Origin: Gammaproteobacteria bacterium
GTDB lineage: Bacteria > Pseudomonadota > Gammaproteobacteria > JASBUN01
Length of the DNA: 64,000 nucleotides
Direction of reading: 5' to 3'
NCBI GenBank assembly: GCA_030147845.1
Contig: JASBUN010000035.1
Coordinates: forward strand, 1-64,000
Below the pieces are notes generated by a model, which saw only the letters and a list, made by a program, of their open reading frames with translations, had not been told where the DNA came from and ran no database searches. Position numbers and translations under genes: made by a program. This document shows positions 51,849 to 61,410 of the stretch, one piece after another. Numbering within the stretch: position 1 is the first letter of the stretch; each line of letters starts with the position of its first letter.

Positions 51849-52703
51849 TCAGGATGCCGCCAGACCCAGATTCTTCCAAATAGCGAGTGTGGCCGCCGAT
51901 TGATTCATGGTATAGAAATGCAGCCCCGGTATACCCGCCTTAAGTAAATCATCGCACATGCGACTGACGACTTCCTCGCCATAAGCGCGAATACTCTTGC
52001 GGTCATCGCCGAAGCCTTCGAGGCGTTTGCGCAACCAGCGTGGGATTTCCGCGCCGCACATGTCGGAGAAGCGCGCGAGTTGGCTGTAGTTGGTGATCGG
52101 CATGATGCCCGGCACGATCGGTAACGTTATACCGAGTCGTTCGCAGTCGTCGATAAAACGAAAGAAAGCGTCGGTATTGAAAAAATATTGCGTAATAGCG
52201 CCATTGGCGCCCGCGTCGACCTTGCGTTTGAAGTTGCATAGATCGTCGTGCGCACTGCGCGCTTGCGGGTGGATTTCGGGATATGCGGCAACCTCGATGT
52301 GAAAGTGATCGCCGGTTTCGGCGCGTATGAATTCCACCAATTCAGTCGCGTAGCGGAAGTCGCCGCCACGTTGCATGCCCGAAGGCATGTCGCCGCGAAG
52401 GGCGACAATGCGCTTGAGGCCGGCGTCAATATAGAGTTGCAACACTTCCCGCAAGCGGGCGCGACTGGAGCTGATGCACGACAAGTGCGGTGCGGCCTCA
52501 TATCCGGCTTCTTTGATCTCTATAACCGCGTCCAGCGTGCCTTGCTGTGTGCTGCCGCCGGCGCCAAACGTGACCGAGAAATACAGCGGTTTCACGACAC
52601 CTAATTCTTCCCTGGTTTTGCGCAGTTGTTCGGCGCCCTCCGGTGTTCGTGGAGGAAAAAATTCGAAACTGATATTTTTTGGCACAACGGATTTCGAGGT
52701 CAT
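51849..52703 (-). CDS. metF: Methylenetetrahydrofolate reductase
   Basis: 284 residues from the ATG at 52703. A TIM-barrel flavoenzyme that makes 5-methyl-THF for methionine synthesis. ISFEFFPPRTPEGAEQL near 10-26 holds the catalytic Glu; SVTFGAGGSTQQGT, ALRGDMPSG, ITQYFFN and PGIMPITNY follow in family order. It comes 163 bases after ahcY on the same strand; nothing recognisable lies in that gap. It completes a methyl-cycle run with metK and ahcY. Confidence 0.95.
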   Translation of the reverse strand: MTSKSVVPKNISFEFFPPRTPEGAEQLRKTREELGVVKPLYFSVTFGAGGSTQQGTLDAVIEIKEAGYEAAPHLSCISSSRARLREVLQLYIDAGLKRIVALRGDMPSGMQRGGDFRYATELVEFIRAETGDHFHIEVAAYPEIHPQARSAHDDLCNFKRKVDAGANGAITQYFFNTDAFFRFIDDCERLGITLPIVPGIMPITNYSQLARFSDMCGAEIPRWLRKRLEGFGDDRKSIRAYGEEVVSRMCDDLLKAGIPGLHFYTMNQSAATLAIWKNLGLAAS

Positions 52704-52866
52704 AATGGGTATCCCAACAATCTTTCCATGGCGCTTGTGGAGAATCGAAATTAAGCCTGCGATGGCCAAACTGCCGACCGCCAGCCGATCCGGGCAAACC
52801 CGTTCGGGCGACCCGCAACGTGCAGCAAAAGGCCGTACTGCAGGTCGCAGGTCTCCGTCGTGGGTA

Positions 52867-54288
52867 TCAGTACCTATAGTGATCGGGCTTGTATGGACCG
52901 TCTATCGGTACACCGATATAGTCCGACTGCTCCTGGCTGAGCCGAGTCAGGTTGATGCCGATTTTTTGGATGTGCAGGCGCGCGACTTTTTCGTCGAGCT
53001 GCTTCGGTAATATATAGACCTTGTTCTCGTAGCGTTCGCCATGATTGAACAGTTCCATCTGCGCGATCACCTGATTGGTGAATGAGGCGGACATAACGAA
53101 GCTCGGATGGCCGGTAGCACAGCCCAGGTTGACCAAACGGCCCTTGGCAAGGACGATAATTTTCTTACCGTCCGGGAAGATTACGTGATCGACCTGCGGC
53201 TTGATCTCTTCCCAGGTGTATTTTTCCAGCGCGGCGATATCGATTTCGGAATCGAAATGACCGATGTTGCAGACGATGGCTTCGTTCTTCATGGCCGCCA
53301 TGTGGTCATGAGTGATGACATCGACGTTGCCGGTGGTGGTGACGAATATGTCGCCCTGTGGCGCCGCTTGTTCCATGGTAATGACCCGGAAGCCCTCCAT
53401 GGAGGCTTGCAGCGCGCAGATCGGGTCGATCTCGGTGACCCAGACCGTTGCGCCCATACCGCGGAAGGCCTGTGCACAGCCTTTGCCGACATCGCCGTAG
53501 CCGGCGACGATACAGATCTTACCGGCGATCATGACATCCGTGGCGCGCTTGATACCGTCGATGAGCGATTCGCGGCAGCCATATAAGTTGTCGAATTTGC
53601 TCTTGGTCACGGAGTCGTTGACGTTCATGGCAGGAAACAGCAGCTGATTTTTTTCCTGCATCTGATACAGGCGGTGTACCCCGGTTGTGGTTTCCTCGGT
53701 GACGCCGCGCAGAGCGCCGGCCATCTTGGTCCACTTGCCAGGATGTTCACTCAGATTGCGCTTCAATACGCCGAGAATGGTCTTCCATTCGTCGTTGTCA
53801 GACGCTTTCGGTTCCGGTACTGCGCCCGCGGCTTCGAATTCGACGCCTTTATGCACCAGTAAGGTAGCATCGCCACCGTCGTCCAGAATCATGTTGGGGC
53901 CGTCGCCGTCCGGCCAGTTCAGCGCTTGTTCGGTACACCACCAATACTCGTCCAGTGTTTCACCCTTCCAGGCGTATACCGGGATGCCCCGTGCGGCAAT
54001 GGCCGCTGCGGCATGGTCCTGGGTCGAAAAAATGTTGCATGATGCCCAGCGTACTTCGGCGCCCAACTCAACCAGCGTTTCGATCAGCACGGCGGTCTGG
54101 ATGGTCATGTGCAGGCTGCCGGTGACGCGCGCACCCTTGAGCGGTTTCTGCGCGCCATATTCTTCACGCAAGGCCATCAGCCCGGGCATTTCGGTTTCGG
54201 CGATCTCGATTTCCTTGCGGCCCCAGTCGGCCAGCCCAAGATCGGCTACCTTGAAGTCAGTGAACTTCGAATCGATAACAGCGTTCAT
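52867..54288 (-). CDS. ahcY: S-adenosylhomocysteine hydrolase
   Basis: 473 residues from the ATG at 54288, with GGAGAGAG 7 bases upstream. It splits S-adenosylhomocysteine into adenosine and homocysteine. Motifs: [23 protein letters not shown], the NAD site [16 protein letters not shown], and the C-terminal [10 protein letters not shown] that caps the neighbouring subunit. The length fits the proteobacterial type with the 40-residue insert. An SAH riboswitch lies in its leader. Confidence 0.96.
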   Translation of the reverse strand: MNAVIDSKFTDFKVADLGLADWGRKEIEIAETEMPGLMALREEYGAQKPLKGARVTGSLHMTIQTAVLIETLVELGAEVRWASCNIFSTQDHAAAAIAARGIPVYAWKGETLDEYWWCTEQALNWPDGDGPNMILDDGGDATLLVHKGVEFEAAGAVPEPKASDNDEWKTILGVLKRNLSEHPGKWTKMAGALRGVTEETTTGVHRLYQMQEKNQLLFPAMNVNDSVTKSKFDNLYGCRESLIDGIKRATDVMIAGKICIVAGYGDVGKGCAQAFRGMGATVWVTEIDPICALQASMEGFRVITMEQAAPQGDIFVTTTGNVDVITHDHMAAMKNEAIVCNIGHFDSEIDIAALEKYTWEEIKPQVDHVIFPDGKKIIVLAKGRLVNLGCATGHPSFVMSASFTNQVIAQMELFNHGERYENKVYILPKQLDEKVARLHIQKIGINLTRLSQEQSDYIGVPIDGPYKPDHYRY

Positions 54289-54305
54289 AAGTCTCTCTCC
54301 GTATC

Positions 54306-54384
54306 GAGACGAGCGCGGTTGAGCAAATTGACAATGCGACCCTGAGCCTCGCGGACTAATGCCGCTGCAGCGCTCCTCAAGGTG
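54306..54384 (-). ncRNA. SAH riboswitch in the ahcY leader
   Basis: Read on the minus strand the leader contains TTGAGGAGCGCTGCAGCGG, then GAGGCTCAGG, then CAACCGCGCTCGTCTCG. These are the three conserved blocks of the S-adenosylhomocysteine riboswitch in order and at normal spacing (GAGGAGCGCUGC, GGCUC and the pseudoknot partner GCGCUC). It ends 17 bases before the ahcY start codon, so it could expose the ribosome site when SAH accumulates. Strength of match was judged by eye. The remaining bases to metK (54385-54568) hold only an AT-rich, presumably promoter-bearing stretch. Confidence 0.85.
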
Positions 54385-54568
54385 CATCGTAAATGAATAA
54401 CTAAAATATACGCCGATCGCAGCCGCAATGCCCACTCGGGCAGCGTGGGTACTGACGCTGGAGCGGTCGCGGTCGTCGCGCTAATGTCTGGACCCGGGCC
54501 GGCTGCTGCCGACCAGGATAAAGAAACGATCGGTTGGCCTCCGTGTCGAGTTTTCGTCGCTTAAAAGT

Positions 54569-55735
54569 TCAAAGCCCGGCGGCTTCGCGCAGCATCTGGG
54601 CCTTGTCGGTGCGTTCCCACGGCAGATCCAGGTCGTCGCGACCGAAATGCCCATAGGCGGCGGTCTGCTGGTAACGCGGCTGCAGCAGGTCGAGCATGGT
54701 AATAATGCCCCACGGCCGCAAGTCGAAATGCTCGCGGATGAGCGCGATGATTTTGTCTTCACCGAGGTGCTGGGTGCCGAATGTGTTGATGCTGATGGAC
54801 GTCGGTTCGGCGACGCCGATGGCGTAGGAGATCTGGATCTCACATTTATCGGCCAGGCCACCGGCGACCAGGTTCTTGGCCACATAGCGTCCGGCATAGG
54901 CGGCCGAACGGTCGACCTTGGACGGATCTTTGCCGGAAAATGCGCCGCCACCGTGCCGCGCCATACCACCATAGGTGTCGACGATGATCTTGCGTCCGGT
55001 CAGGCCGCAGTCACCGACTGGGCCGCCGATGACGAAGCGTCCGGTTGGGTTGATATGCACATGTTCCTTTTTGCAACGATCCAACCATTTGGCCGGCAGT
55101 ACCGGCTTGATGATTTCGTCCATCACCGCTTCGCGCAGTGTGCCGATGTCGATATCTTCGCTATGTTGCGTCGATACCACGACGGCATCGATGCCGACCG
55201 GCTTGCCGTCTTCGTAGACAAACGTGATCTGGCTTTTGGCGTCCGGGCGCAGCCAAGCCAACGTCCCGCTTTTGCGTAGTTCGGATTGGCGTCGCACCAG
55301 CCGATGAGCATAGGTGATCGGTGCCGGCATAAAGACATCGGTTTCGTTACTGGCGTAGCCGAACATCAAGCCCTGGTCGCCTGCGCCTTGTTCTTCGCGA
55401 CTGGCGCGGTCGACACCCTGATTAATGTCGCGCGACTGCTCGCCCAAAGCGTTCAGTACGGCACAAGTGTGGCCGTCGAAACCGATATCGGAATGATTGT
55501 AGCCGATGCCGTTGACGGTCTCGCGCACCAAGCGCTCGTAATCCACGCGGGCACTGGTGGTAATTTCACCGGCTAATACCACCATGCCGGTTTTTACCAG
55601 CGTTTCGCAGGCGACGCGCGCGTGTGAATCTTGCGCGATGATGGCATCGAGCAATGCGTCAGAAATTTGGTCGGCCATTTTGTCGGGATGACCTTCGGAA
55701 ACGGATTCAGATGTAAAAAGTTGGGTGTCTGCCAT
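54569..55735 (-). CDS. metK: S-adenosylmethionine synthetase
   Basis: 388 residues. It forms SAM from methionine and ATP. Motifs: [21 protein letters not shown] at the start, [12 protein letters not shown] near 115, [19 protein letters not shown] near 258. The length is normal. It lies upstream of ahcY and metF on the same strand, separated from ahcY by 280 bases carrying the SAH riboswitch, so the two are probably separate transcripts. Confidence 0.97.
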   Translation of the reverse strand: MADTQLFTSESVSEGHPDKMADQISDALLDAIIAQDSHARVACETLVKTGMVVLAGEITTSARVDYERLVRETVNGIGYNHSDIGFDGHTCAVLNALGEQSRDINQGVDRASREEQGAGDQGLMFGYASNETDVFMPAPITYAHRLVRRQSELRKSGTLAWLRPDAKSQITFVYEDGKPVGIDAVVVSTQHSEDIDIGTLREAVMDEIIKPVLPAKWLDRCKKEHVHINPTGRFVIGGPVGDCGLTGRKIIVDTYGGMARHGGGAFSGKDPSKVDRSAAYAGRYVAKNLVAGGLADKCEIQISYAIGVAEPTSISINTFGTQHLGEDKIIALIREHFDLRPWGIITMLDLLQPRYQQTAAYGHFGRDDLDLPWERTDKAQMLREAAGL

Positions 55736-56354
55736 ACAAGCCTCATGGACGCAAACCGGTGTGTTGCCGGCGATCTGCTGTTTATTGATGTGTAACCCGA
55801 CGCGCTGGCGAATTCCGGCGCCGCGATATAACTGGCGGGTTTGTCAGAGAATTCTAACGTAACTGTGCGGCATTCTACATGGTTTCGGCGCGTTTGCCAC
55901 GTGCCGCCGGCGCGCATGCCCCCCTGCCGGCGGTCATATTCGGCGCCAAACGGGCGTAGCAGCGCCGGATAGCGCCTGCTTTTTGGGTCGCCGGATCAGC
56001 GTAACCTACGGCCCAAAGGATCCGTGCCGGAGGTCGCCGCCGGCGTCAAAGGAACGCACACGGCTCCAGCCGCTGCCAAAGCCATCGACGCGTTACCGTG
56101 GTGCCGGCATAGGGGTTGTCCCGGATCTGCCGTAGTCAGGTGCACATACGCGGCCATCGTTTGACGACGTTTAACGATACTGTCATGTAACGGTAATGAA
56201 CGGCATGCGCGGGCTGCGTTTGCGTGTTCGCGCCATATGACTGCGTGGAATTGTACGGTCATCGTCATCGCAGCTTTAGCCGGTTAAGTTAGCGTACGTG
56301 TGCGTGCGTCGGGCCGCGCGGGACGCGGCTTAAGACACAATGGCTGCGTTGGAG
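55736..56354. other. Divergent intergenic region between metK and the GH15 gene
   Basis: No convincing gene. A 90-codon minus-strand frame (55996-56268) has no recognisable motif and is not called. I saw no SAM riboswitch in the metK leader. Confidence 0.4.
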
Positions 56355-56383
56355 TTGATCGCGCACGCAGCGGTCAAAATAAT
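56355..56383 (+). promoter_or_regulatory. Candidate promoter of the GH15 gene
   Basis: TTGATC (56355-56360), a 17-base spacer and AATAAT (56378-56383). It would give a leader of about 140 bases. Only a moderate match. Confidence 0.35.
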
Positions 56384-56529
56384 GGTTTGAGTAATTCACT
56401 ACATCATTTTCTTCTCCACAACCCATTTCGGCGCGAGCGGGCAGAGAACGCGTTACGCCCGTGCGCTTCGTTGAATTCCAAAAATCGACACTTATACTTC
56501 GCTTCGTATTCGCCGACTCTCTGCGAGCC

Positions 56530-58353
56530 ATGAGTAAACACCAGGAAAAACAGTCTGCGATTGATCCTTATCGACCGATCGCCGACTACGCGCTGATCGG
56601 CGATTGTCACTCCGCGGCGCTGATTTCGCGCACTGCTTCGATCGATTGGTGTTGTCTGCCGCGATTCGATTCCGACAGTTTGTTCGGGCGCGTGTTGGAC
56701 TGGGATCAGGGCGGCTTTTGCGAAATCCGTCCGTGCGGCGATGAATGGCAAACCAGTCGCCAATACCACGATGGCACGTTGGTCTTGGTAACCACGTTTC
56801 GTAGTGCCGACGCCGAGGTTCGCGTTACCGACTCTTTCGCCATGCGCGAGGGCGGTCACAAGCATCCCTATCACCAAATATTACGCGTGGTCGAAGGCGT
56901 GCGCGGTAGCATGGAATTGGATGTACGCGTCTCGCCGCGATTCGATTTCGGTGCCGTCAAGCCGTGGCTGCGCACGCATGGAGATGGCGTGTTCACCGCC
57001 GTCGGCAGTAGCACTGGTCTGGTTATTTTCGCCGACATGCCGTTGGCGTTCGACGGAAAGTATGACTTGTTTGCGCGTACCAAGGTGCACACCGACCAGC
57101 GGCTGCATCTGTCGCTCCAATTCGCGCCGCCGGCGTCACTCGACGATGGACCGCAATCGACTCCCAACGCGGAGGAGATCGATACGCGTTTGAGCGAGGC
57201 GATCGACTGGTGGCATACCTGGTCGAAACGCGTCAACAGCAACGACGATGATGGCGCCGCTTTGCGGCGTTCGGCAATCGTCTTGAAGGCATTGACCTAT
57301 GCGCCTACCGGCGCAGTGATCGCCGCGCCCACGACTTCATTGCCGGCCGGTTTCGACGGAGAGAGGGCGTGGGACTACCGCTATAGCTGGGTGCGTGATG
57401 CCGCCTTTACCATCGACGAATTGATTGATCTGGGGCTCGAGGCGGAAACGCAGCGCTTCCGTAAATTTGTCGAGCGTAGTGCGGCCGGAAGCGCGCAGCA
57501 ATTGCAGACTCTGTACAGCATCGACGGCAAACGCCGGCAGCCGGAGTTCACTCTCGATCACATGGATGGATACGGCGGTGAATGGCCGGTTCGTATCGGC
57601 AACCAAGCCGTGCACCAACTGCAGCTCGATATTTTTGGTGAACTGCTCGAGCTGTCGTGGCGTTGGCACCAACATGGTCATACGCCGAATGACGAATACT
57701 GGCGCTTCGTGGTCGAATTGGTCGACTCGGTTGTCGAGCGGTGGCAGGAACCGGACAGCGGCATCTGGGAGATGCGCGGTGAACCACAGCATTTCGTCCA
57801 TTCTAAAGTCATGGCCTGGGCCGCCTTGCATCGCGGCGTATGTTTGGCCAAGGACACCGGTCGGAGCGCACCGATTGAACAGTGGGAAAAAGTTCGCGAC
57901 CAAGTGTGGCAGTGCGTCGCCGAGCGCGGTTACGACGACAAACGCGGTATTTTCGTTCAGGCTTTTGGATCGGAATATCTCGATGCGGCATTGCTGTTGC
58001 TGCCGCGCTTGGGGTTTGTCGAATATAGCGATCCACGCATGCTGCGTACGGTGGATGCCATTCGCGATGAATTGGATCAAGGTGGTCTGCTTCAGCGCTA
58101 CAACAATCCGGATCATATTCCGGGCCGGGAAGGCGCTTTTCTGGCGTGTTCATTTTGGTTAGTGGAGTGCTTGGTCCGGCAAGGGCGTCGCGATGAGGCG
58201 AATGAGTGGTTCGATCGCGCCTGCGCCGGCGCCAATGATCTCGGCTTATTTGCCGAGCAGTTCGATACCAAGACCGGTTTATTGCTTGGAAATTTCCCTC
58301 AAGGCCTGACACATCTGTCGCACATCGCCGCCACGCTCGCGCTGCAGCGCTGA
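56530..58353 (+). CDS. Glycoside hydrolase family 15 protein (trehalase/glucoamylase-like)
   Basis: 607 residues from the ATG at 56530. An N-terminal trehalase-like domain (IADYALIGDCHSAALISRTASIDW) is followed by an (alpha/alpha)6 barrel. The first catalytic Glu is in SGIWEMRGEPQHFVHSKVMAW near 418, and the second is probably in LFAEQFDTKTGLLLGNFPQGLTHLS near the end. AWDYRYSWVRDAAFTIDEL near 280 is typical. Relatives include mycobacterial trehalases and bacterial glucoamylases. No signal peptide is seen, so it probably acts on internal alpha-glucosides. The substrate is not decidable from sequence. Confidence 0.9.
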   Translation: MSKHQEKQSAIDPYRPIADYALIGDCHSAALISRTASIDWCCLPRFDSDSLFGRVLDWDQGGFCEIRPCGDEWQTSRQYHDGTLVLVTTFRSADAEVRVTDSFAMREGGHKHPYHQILRVVEGVRGSMELDVRVSPRFDFGAVKPWLRTHGDGVFTAVGSSTGLVIFADMPLAFDGKYDLFARTKVHTDQRLHLSLQFAPPASLDDGPQSTPNAEEIDTRLSEAIDWWHTWSKRVNSNDDDGAALRRSAIVLKALTYAPTGAVIAAPTTSLPAGFDGERAWDYRYSWVRDAAFTIDELIDLGLEAETQRFRKFVERSAAGSAQQLQTLYSIDGKRRQPEFTLDHMDGYGGEWPVRIGNQAVHQLQLDIFGELLELSWRWHQHGHTPNDEYWRFVVELVDSVVERWQEPDSGIWEMRGEPQHFVHSKVMAWAALHRGVCLAKDTGRSAPIEQWEKVRDQVWQCVAERGYDDKRGIFVQAFGSEYLDAALLLLPRLGFVEYSDPRMLRTVDAIRDELDQGGLLQRYNNPDHIPGREGAFLACSFWLVECLVRQGRRDEANEWFDRACAGANDLGLFAEQFDTKTGLLLGNFPQGLTHLSHIAATLALQR

Positions 58354-58482
58354 CGTCGGTATCGCGCGGCAGTGTGCGACGGATGGGTTTCCGGTGTTAG
58401 GTGGAACGGCTTTCTGCTTCTGGCCGTGCGTACTGCGAACTGGATAGCGCGGACGGATTTACGCATCTAAAGGAGAATAGAC

Positions 58483-60309
58483 ATGAGCAAGAGCGTAGGA
58501 GATTACTTGCTTGAACGGCTCAGCGAATGGGGCGTCAAGCGGATTTACGGATTTCCCGGTGACGGCATCAACGGCATCATGGGCGCAATGGGTCGGGCAA
58601 GCGATCGCTTCGACTATATACGCGTTCGCCACGAAGAGATGTCGGCATTCATGGCCTGCGGCCACGCCAAGTTCACCGGCGAGATAGGCGTGTGCTTGGC
58701 GACCTCGGGTCCGGGCGCGATCCATTTGCTCAACGGCCTATATGACGCAAAGATGGATCATATGCCGGTATTGGCGATCGTCGGCCAACAAGCGAGTTCG
58801 GCCCTGGGTAGCGATTACCAGCAGGAAGTCGATCTTCAAACTTTATATAAAGACGTTTCCAATTACGTCGAAATGATTTCCAGCCCGGCCCAGGTCCGTC
58901 ACGTGCTCGACCGCGCGTTGCGGATTGCCGCCGCCGAGCGCGCCGTGACCTGCGTCATCGTGCCCAATGACATCCAGGAAATGGATGCGGTGCCGAGTCC
59001 GCCGCGCTCGCATGGCAACGTTTATTCCGGTGTCGGTTACGCGCCGGCGCATGGCGAGCCTGCGGACCGGGAGTTGCGCGCCGCCGCCGAGATTCTCAAC
59101 GCCGGCAGTAAAGTCGCCATATTGGTCGGCGCCGGCGCGCTCGACGCCAGCGACGAGGTAATCGAGTTAGCCGATGTGCTTGGCGGCGGCGTCGCCAAGG
59201 CGCTACTTGGCAAGGCGGCATTACCCGACGACTTGCCTTTCGTGACCGGTTCAATCGGCCTGCTGGGTACGCGCCCGAGCTGGAAGATGATGCAGGCTTG
59301 CGACACCTTGTTGATGATCGGCACGACGTTTCCGTATGCCGAATTTCTTCCCAAGGACGGCCAGGCACGGGCGGTACAAATCGATATCTCCCCGCGCAAC
59401 GTATCCATGCGCTACCCGACCGAAGTCAACTTGATCGGTGACAGTGCGCAAACATTACGGCGTCTGCTGCCGTTATTGGAGCGCAAACAGGATCGATCCT
59501 GGCGCGAAAGCATTGAAGCCGATGTCGCTGATTGGTGGAAAGAGCTGGAAGACAAGGCCATGGAGCCGGCCGAGCCGATCAATCCGCAGCGCATTTTTTG
59601 GGAACTGTCTTCGCATTTGCCGCAGGGTGCCATCTTATGCGGCGACTGTGGTTCGCACACCAACTGGTACGCGCGCGATATCAAGATGCGCCGCGACATG
59701 ATGGGCTCGCTGTCAGGAAAACTGGCCACCATGGGCAGCGGCGTGCCCTACGCGATCGCAGCCAAAATGGCCTATCCGGACCGGCCGGTGCTGGCGATGG
59801 TCGGTGACGGCGCCATGCAGATGAATGGCAACGCCGAGCTGATTACGGTCAAGGAGCAATGGCAACGTTGGCAGAACCCGTGTTTTGTCGTCATGGTGCT
59901 GGCCAATCATGACTTGAATCAGGTCACCTGGGAGCAGCGCGCCATGGCCGGTGATCCGAAGTTCGAGACCGCGCAGCGGGTCGAGGATTTCCCGTATGCG
60001 CGTTACGGTGAACTATTGGGCTTCAAGGGCATACGCGTTGATAACCCCGACGATATCGGGCGGGCGTGGGACGAGGCTTTCGCCGCCGATCGGCCGGTAG
60101 TGATTGAGTTTATCGCTGACCCGGACGTTCCGCCGTTACCGCCGCACATCACGTTTGATCAGGCGCGCGCGTTCATGTCCATGCTGGTACACGGTGATCC
60201 CGACGAAGGCGGTGTCATCAAACAAGCCGCGCGCCAAGTCAAGGATGGCGCAAAGCACATCGTCGAGAGCGCACTGCCGGGTCATCATCGTCACCATGAG
60301 GACGATTGA
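58483..60309 (+). CDS. Thiamine-diphosphate-requiring enzyme (pyruvate oxidase/acetolactate synthase superfamily)
   Basis: 608 residues. Domain order is PYR domain (RIYGFPGDGINGIMGAM, RHEEMSAFMACGHAKFTG with the catalytic Glu), central domain (about 190-330), and PP domain with the ThDP signature VGDGAMQMNGNAEL...LANHDLNQVTWEQ. It is most like PoxB-type and uncharacterised thiamine pyrophosphate-requiring proteins. It starts with AAAGGAG 9 bases upstream. The C-terminal tail is His-rich (GHHRHHEDD). It precedes an enolase-superfamily gene with essentially no gap, which suggests a shared pathway on a keto acid. Confidence 0.88.
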   Translation: MSKSVGDYLLERLSEWGVKRIYGFPGDGINGIMGAMGRASDRFDYIRVRHEEMSAFMACGHAKFTGEIGVCLATSGPGAIHLLNGLYDAKMDHMPVLAIVGQQASSALGSDYQQEVDLQTLYKDVSNYVEMISSPAQVRHVLDRALRIAAAERAVTCVIVPNDIQEMDAVPSPPRSHGNVYSGVGYAPAHGEPADRELRAAAEILNAGSKVAILVGAGALDASDEVIELADVLGGGVAKALLGKAALPDDLPFVTGSIGLLGTRPSWKMMQACDTLLMIGTTFPYAEFLPKDGQARAVQIDISPRNVSMRYPTEVNLIGDSAQTLRRLLPLLERKQDRSWRESIEADVADWWKELEDKAMEPAEPINPQRIFWELSSHLPQGAILCGDCGSHTNWYARDIKMRRDMMGSLSGKLATMGSGVPYAIAAKMAYPDRPVLAMVGDGAMQMNGNAELITVKEQWQRWQNPCFVVMVLANHDLNQVTWEQRAMAGDPKFETAQRVEDFPYARYGELLGFKGIRVDNPDDIGRAWDEAFAADRPVVIEFIADPDVPPLPPHITFDQARAFMSMLVHGDPDEGGVIKQAARQVKDGAKHIVESALPGHHRHHEDD

Positions 60310-60311
60310 GC

Positions 60312-61409
60312 GTGGCGGTTACCCGTACTGCGGTCGAGAAGATCGACGTCAGCGCTTACACCATCCCAACTGATAAGCCGGAAGCGGACGGCACGCTGGA
60401 ATGGAATTCGACCACGCTGGTCGTGGTGCATGCGTTCGCCGGTGGCTGTAAGGGGCTGGGCTGGACCTATGCTCATCCGGCCGCCGCTCAAGTCATCGCC
60501 CATACGTTGAGCGATATCGTGTGCGGCGGCGATGCCTTTGACGTGCCGGCTCAATGGCGACGAATGAATCGCCAGTTGCGCAATGCCGGTCGTCCGGGTG
60601 TCGGCCTCATGGCAATTGCGGCGGTCGATCATGCACTGTGGGATTTGAAGGCGCGGCTGCTTGATGTTGCCCTGGTGGACCTGTTTGGTTCGGCGCGCCG
60701 TTCGGTGCCGGTCTACGGCAGCGGCGGTTTCACATCGTATTCCATCGATGAATTGACCGCTCAGCTTGGCGGCTGGGTGGAGCAAGGTATTGCGCGTGTG
60801 AAAATGAAAGTCGGCACGCACCCGGACGCCGATGTCGATCGTGTGCGCGCCGCGCGTGACGCCATTGGCGGCGAAACCGAATTGATGGTTGACGGCAATG
60901 GCGCTTACTTACGCAAGCAAGCCTTGCAACTCGCCGAGCAGTTCGCGCAACTGGGCGTAGTTTGGTTCGAAGAACCCCTGTCGTCCGACGATCTCGAAGG
61001 CTTGCGCGTGATGCGCGATCGGGCTCCGGCCGGTATGTCCATTGCCGCCGGCGAGTACGGCTGGGACAGTTGGTACTTCCGCCGCATGCTGCAAGCCGGT
61101 GCCGTGGATGTGCTGCAAGCCGATTGCACCCGTTGCGGCGGTTTTACCGGCTTCATGCAAGTCGATGCACTGTGCCAGGGTTTCGGTATTCCGTTATCGG
61201 CACACTGCGCGCCGGCTTTGCACGTACAGGTCGCCAGCGCCGCGCAGAGCTTTTTGCACATCGAGTATTTTCATGATCATGTGCGCATCGAGCACTTGGC
61301 CTTCGATGGCGTGCCGGAACCGCGTGACGGCGAATTGGTGGCCGACCGGGCGCGGCCGGGCATGGGTTATACACTTCGAAAGAACGACATCGAACGATAT
61401 AGGATCTGA
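60312..61409 (+). CDS. Enolase-superfamily protein (mandelate racemase/muconate cycloisomerase type)
   Basis: 365 residues from the GTG at 60312, with GAGG 10 bases before; a TTG at 60306 overlaps the previous stop. Metal and acid/base residues are visible: KMKVG near 163, LMVDGNGAYL (Asp), WFEEPLSSDD (Glu), IAAGEYGWD (Glu) and SAHCAPALH (His). The Lys-x-Lys plus His arrangement is that of mandelate-racemase-like dehydratases and racemases, so a sugar-acid dehydratase is plausible. It sits between a ThDP enzyme and a flavin/Fe-S oxidoreductase. Confidence 0.87.
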   Translation: MAVTRTAVEKIDVSAYTIPTDKPEADGTLEWNSTTLVVVHAFAGGCKGLGWTYAHPAAAQVIAHTLSDIVCGGDAFDVPAQWRRMNRQLRNAGRPGVGLMAIAAVDHALWDLKARLLDVALVDLFGSARRSVPVYGSGGFTSYSIDELTAQLGGWVEQGIARVKMKVGTHPDADVDRVRAARDAIGGETELMVDGNGAYLRKQALQLAEQFAQLGVVWFEEPLSSDDLEGLRVMRDRAPAGMSIAAGEYGWDSWYFRRMLQAGAVDVLQADCTRCGGFTGFMQVDALCQGFGIPLSAHCAPALHVQVASAAQSFLHIEYFHDHVRIEHLAFDGVPEPRDGELVADRARPGMGYTLRKNDIERYRI

Positions 61410-61410
61410 C

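Noticed and set aside
55736-55860. SAM riboswitch in the metK leader
   Set aside because: Looked for conserved SAM-I, SAM-II or SAM-IV blocks and found none.
55996-56268. Minus-strand 90-codon frame between metK and the GH15 gene
   Set aside because: No recognisable domain or good ribosome site; it lies in what reads as a promoter region.
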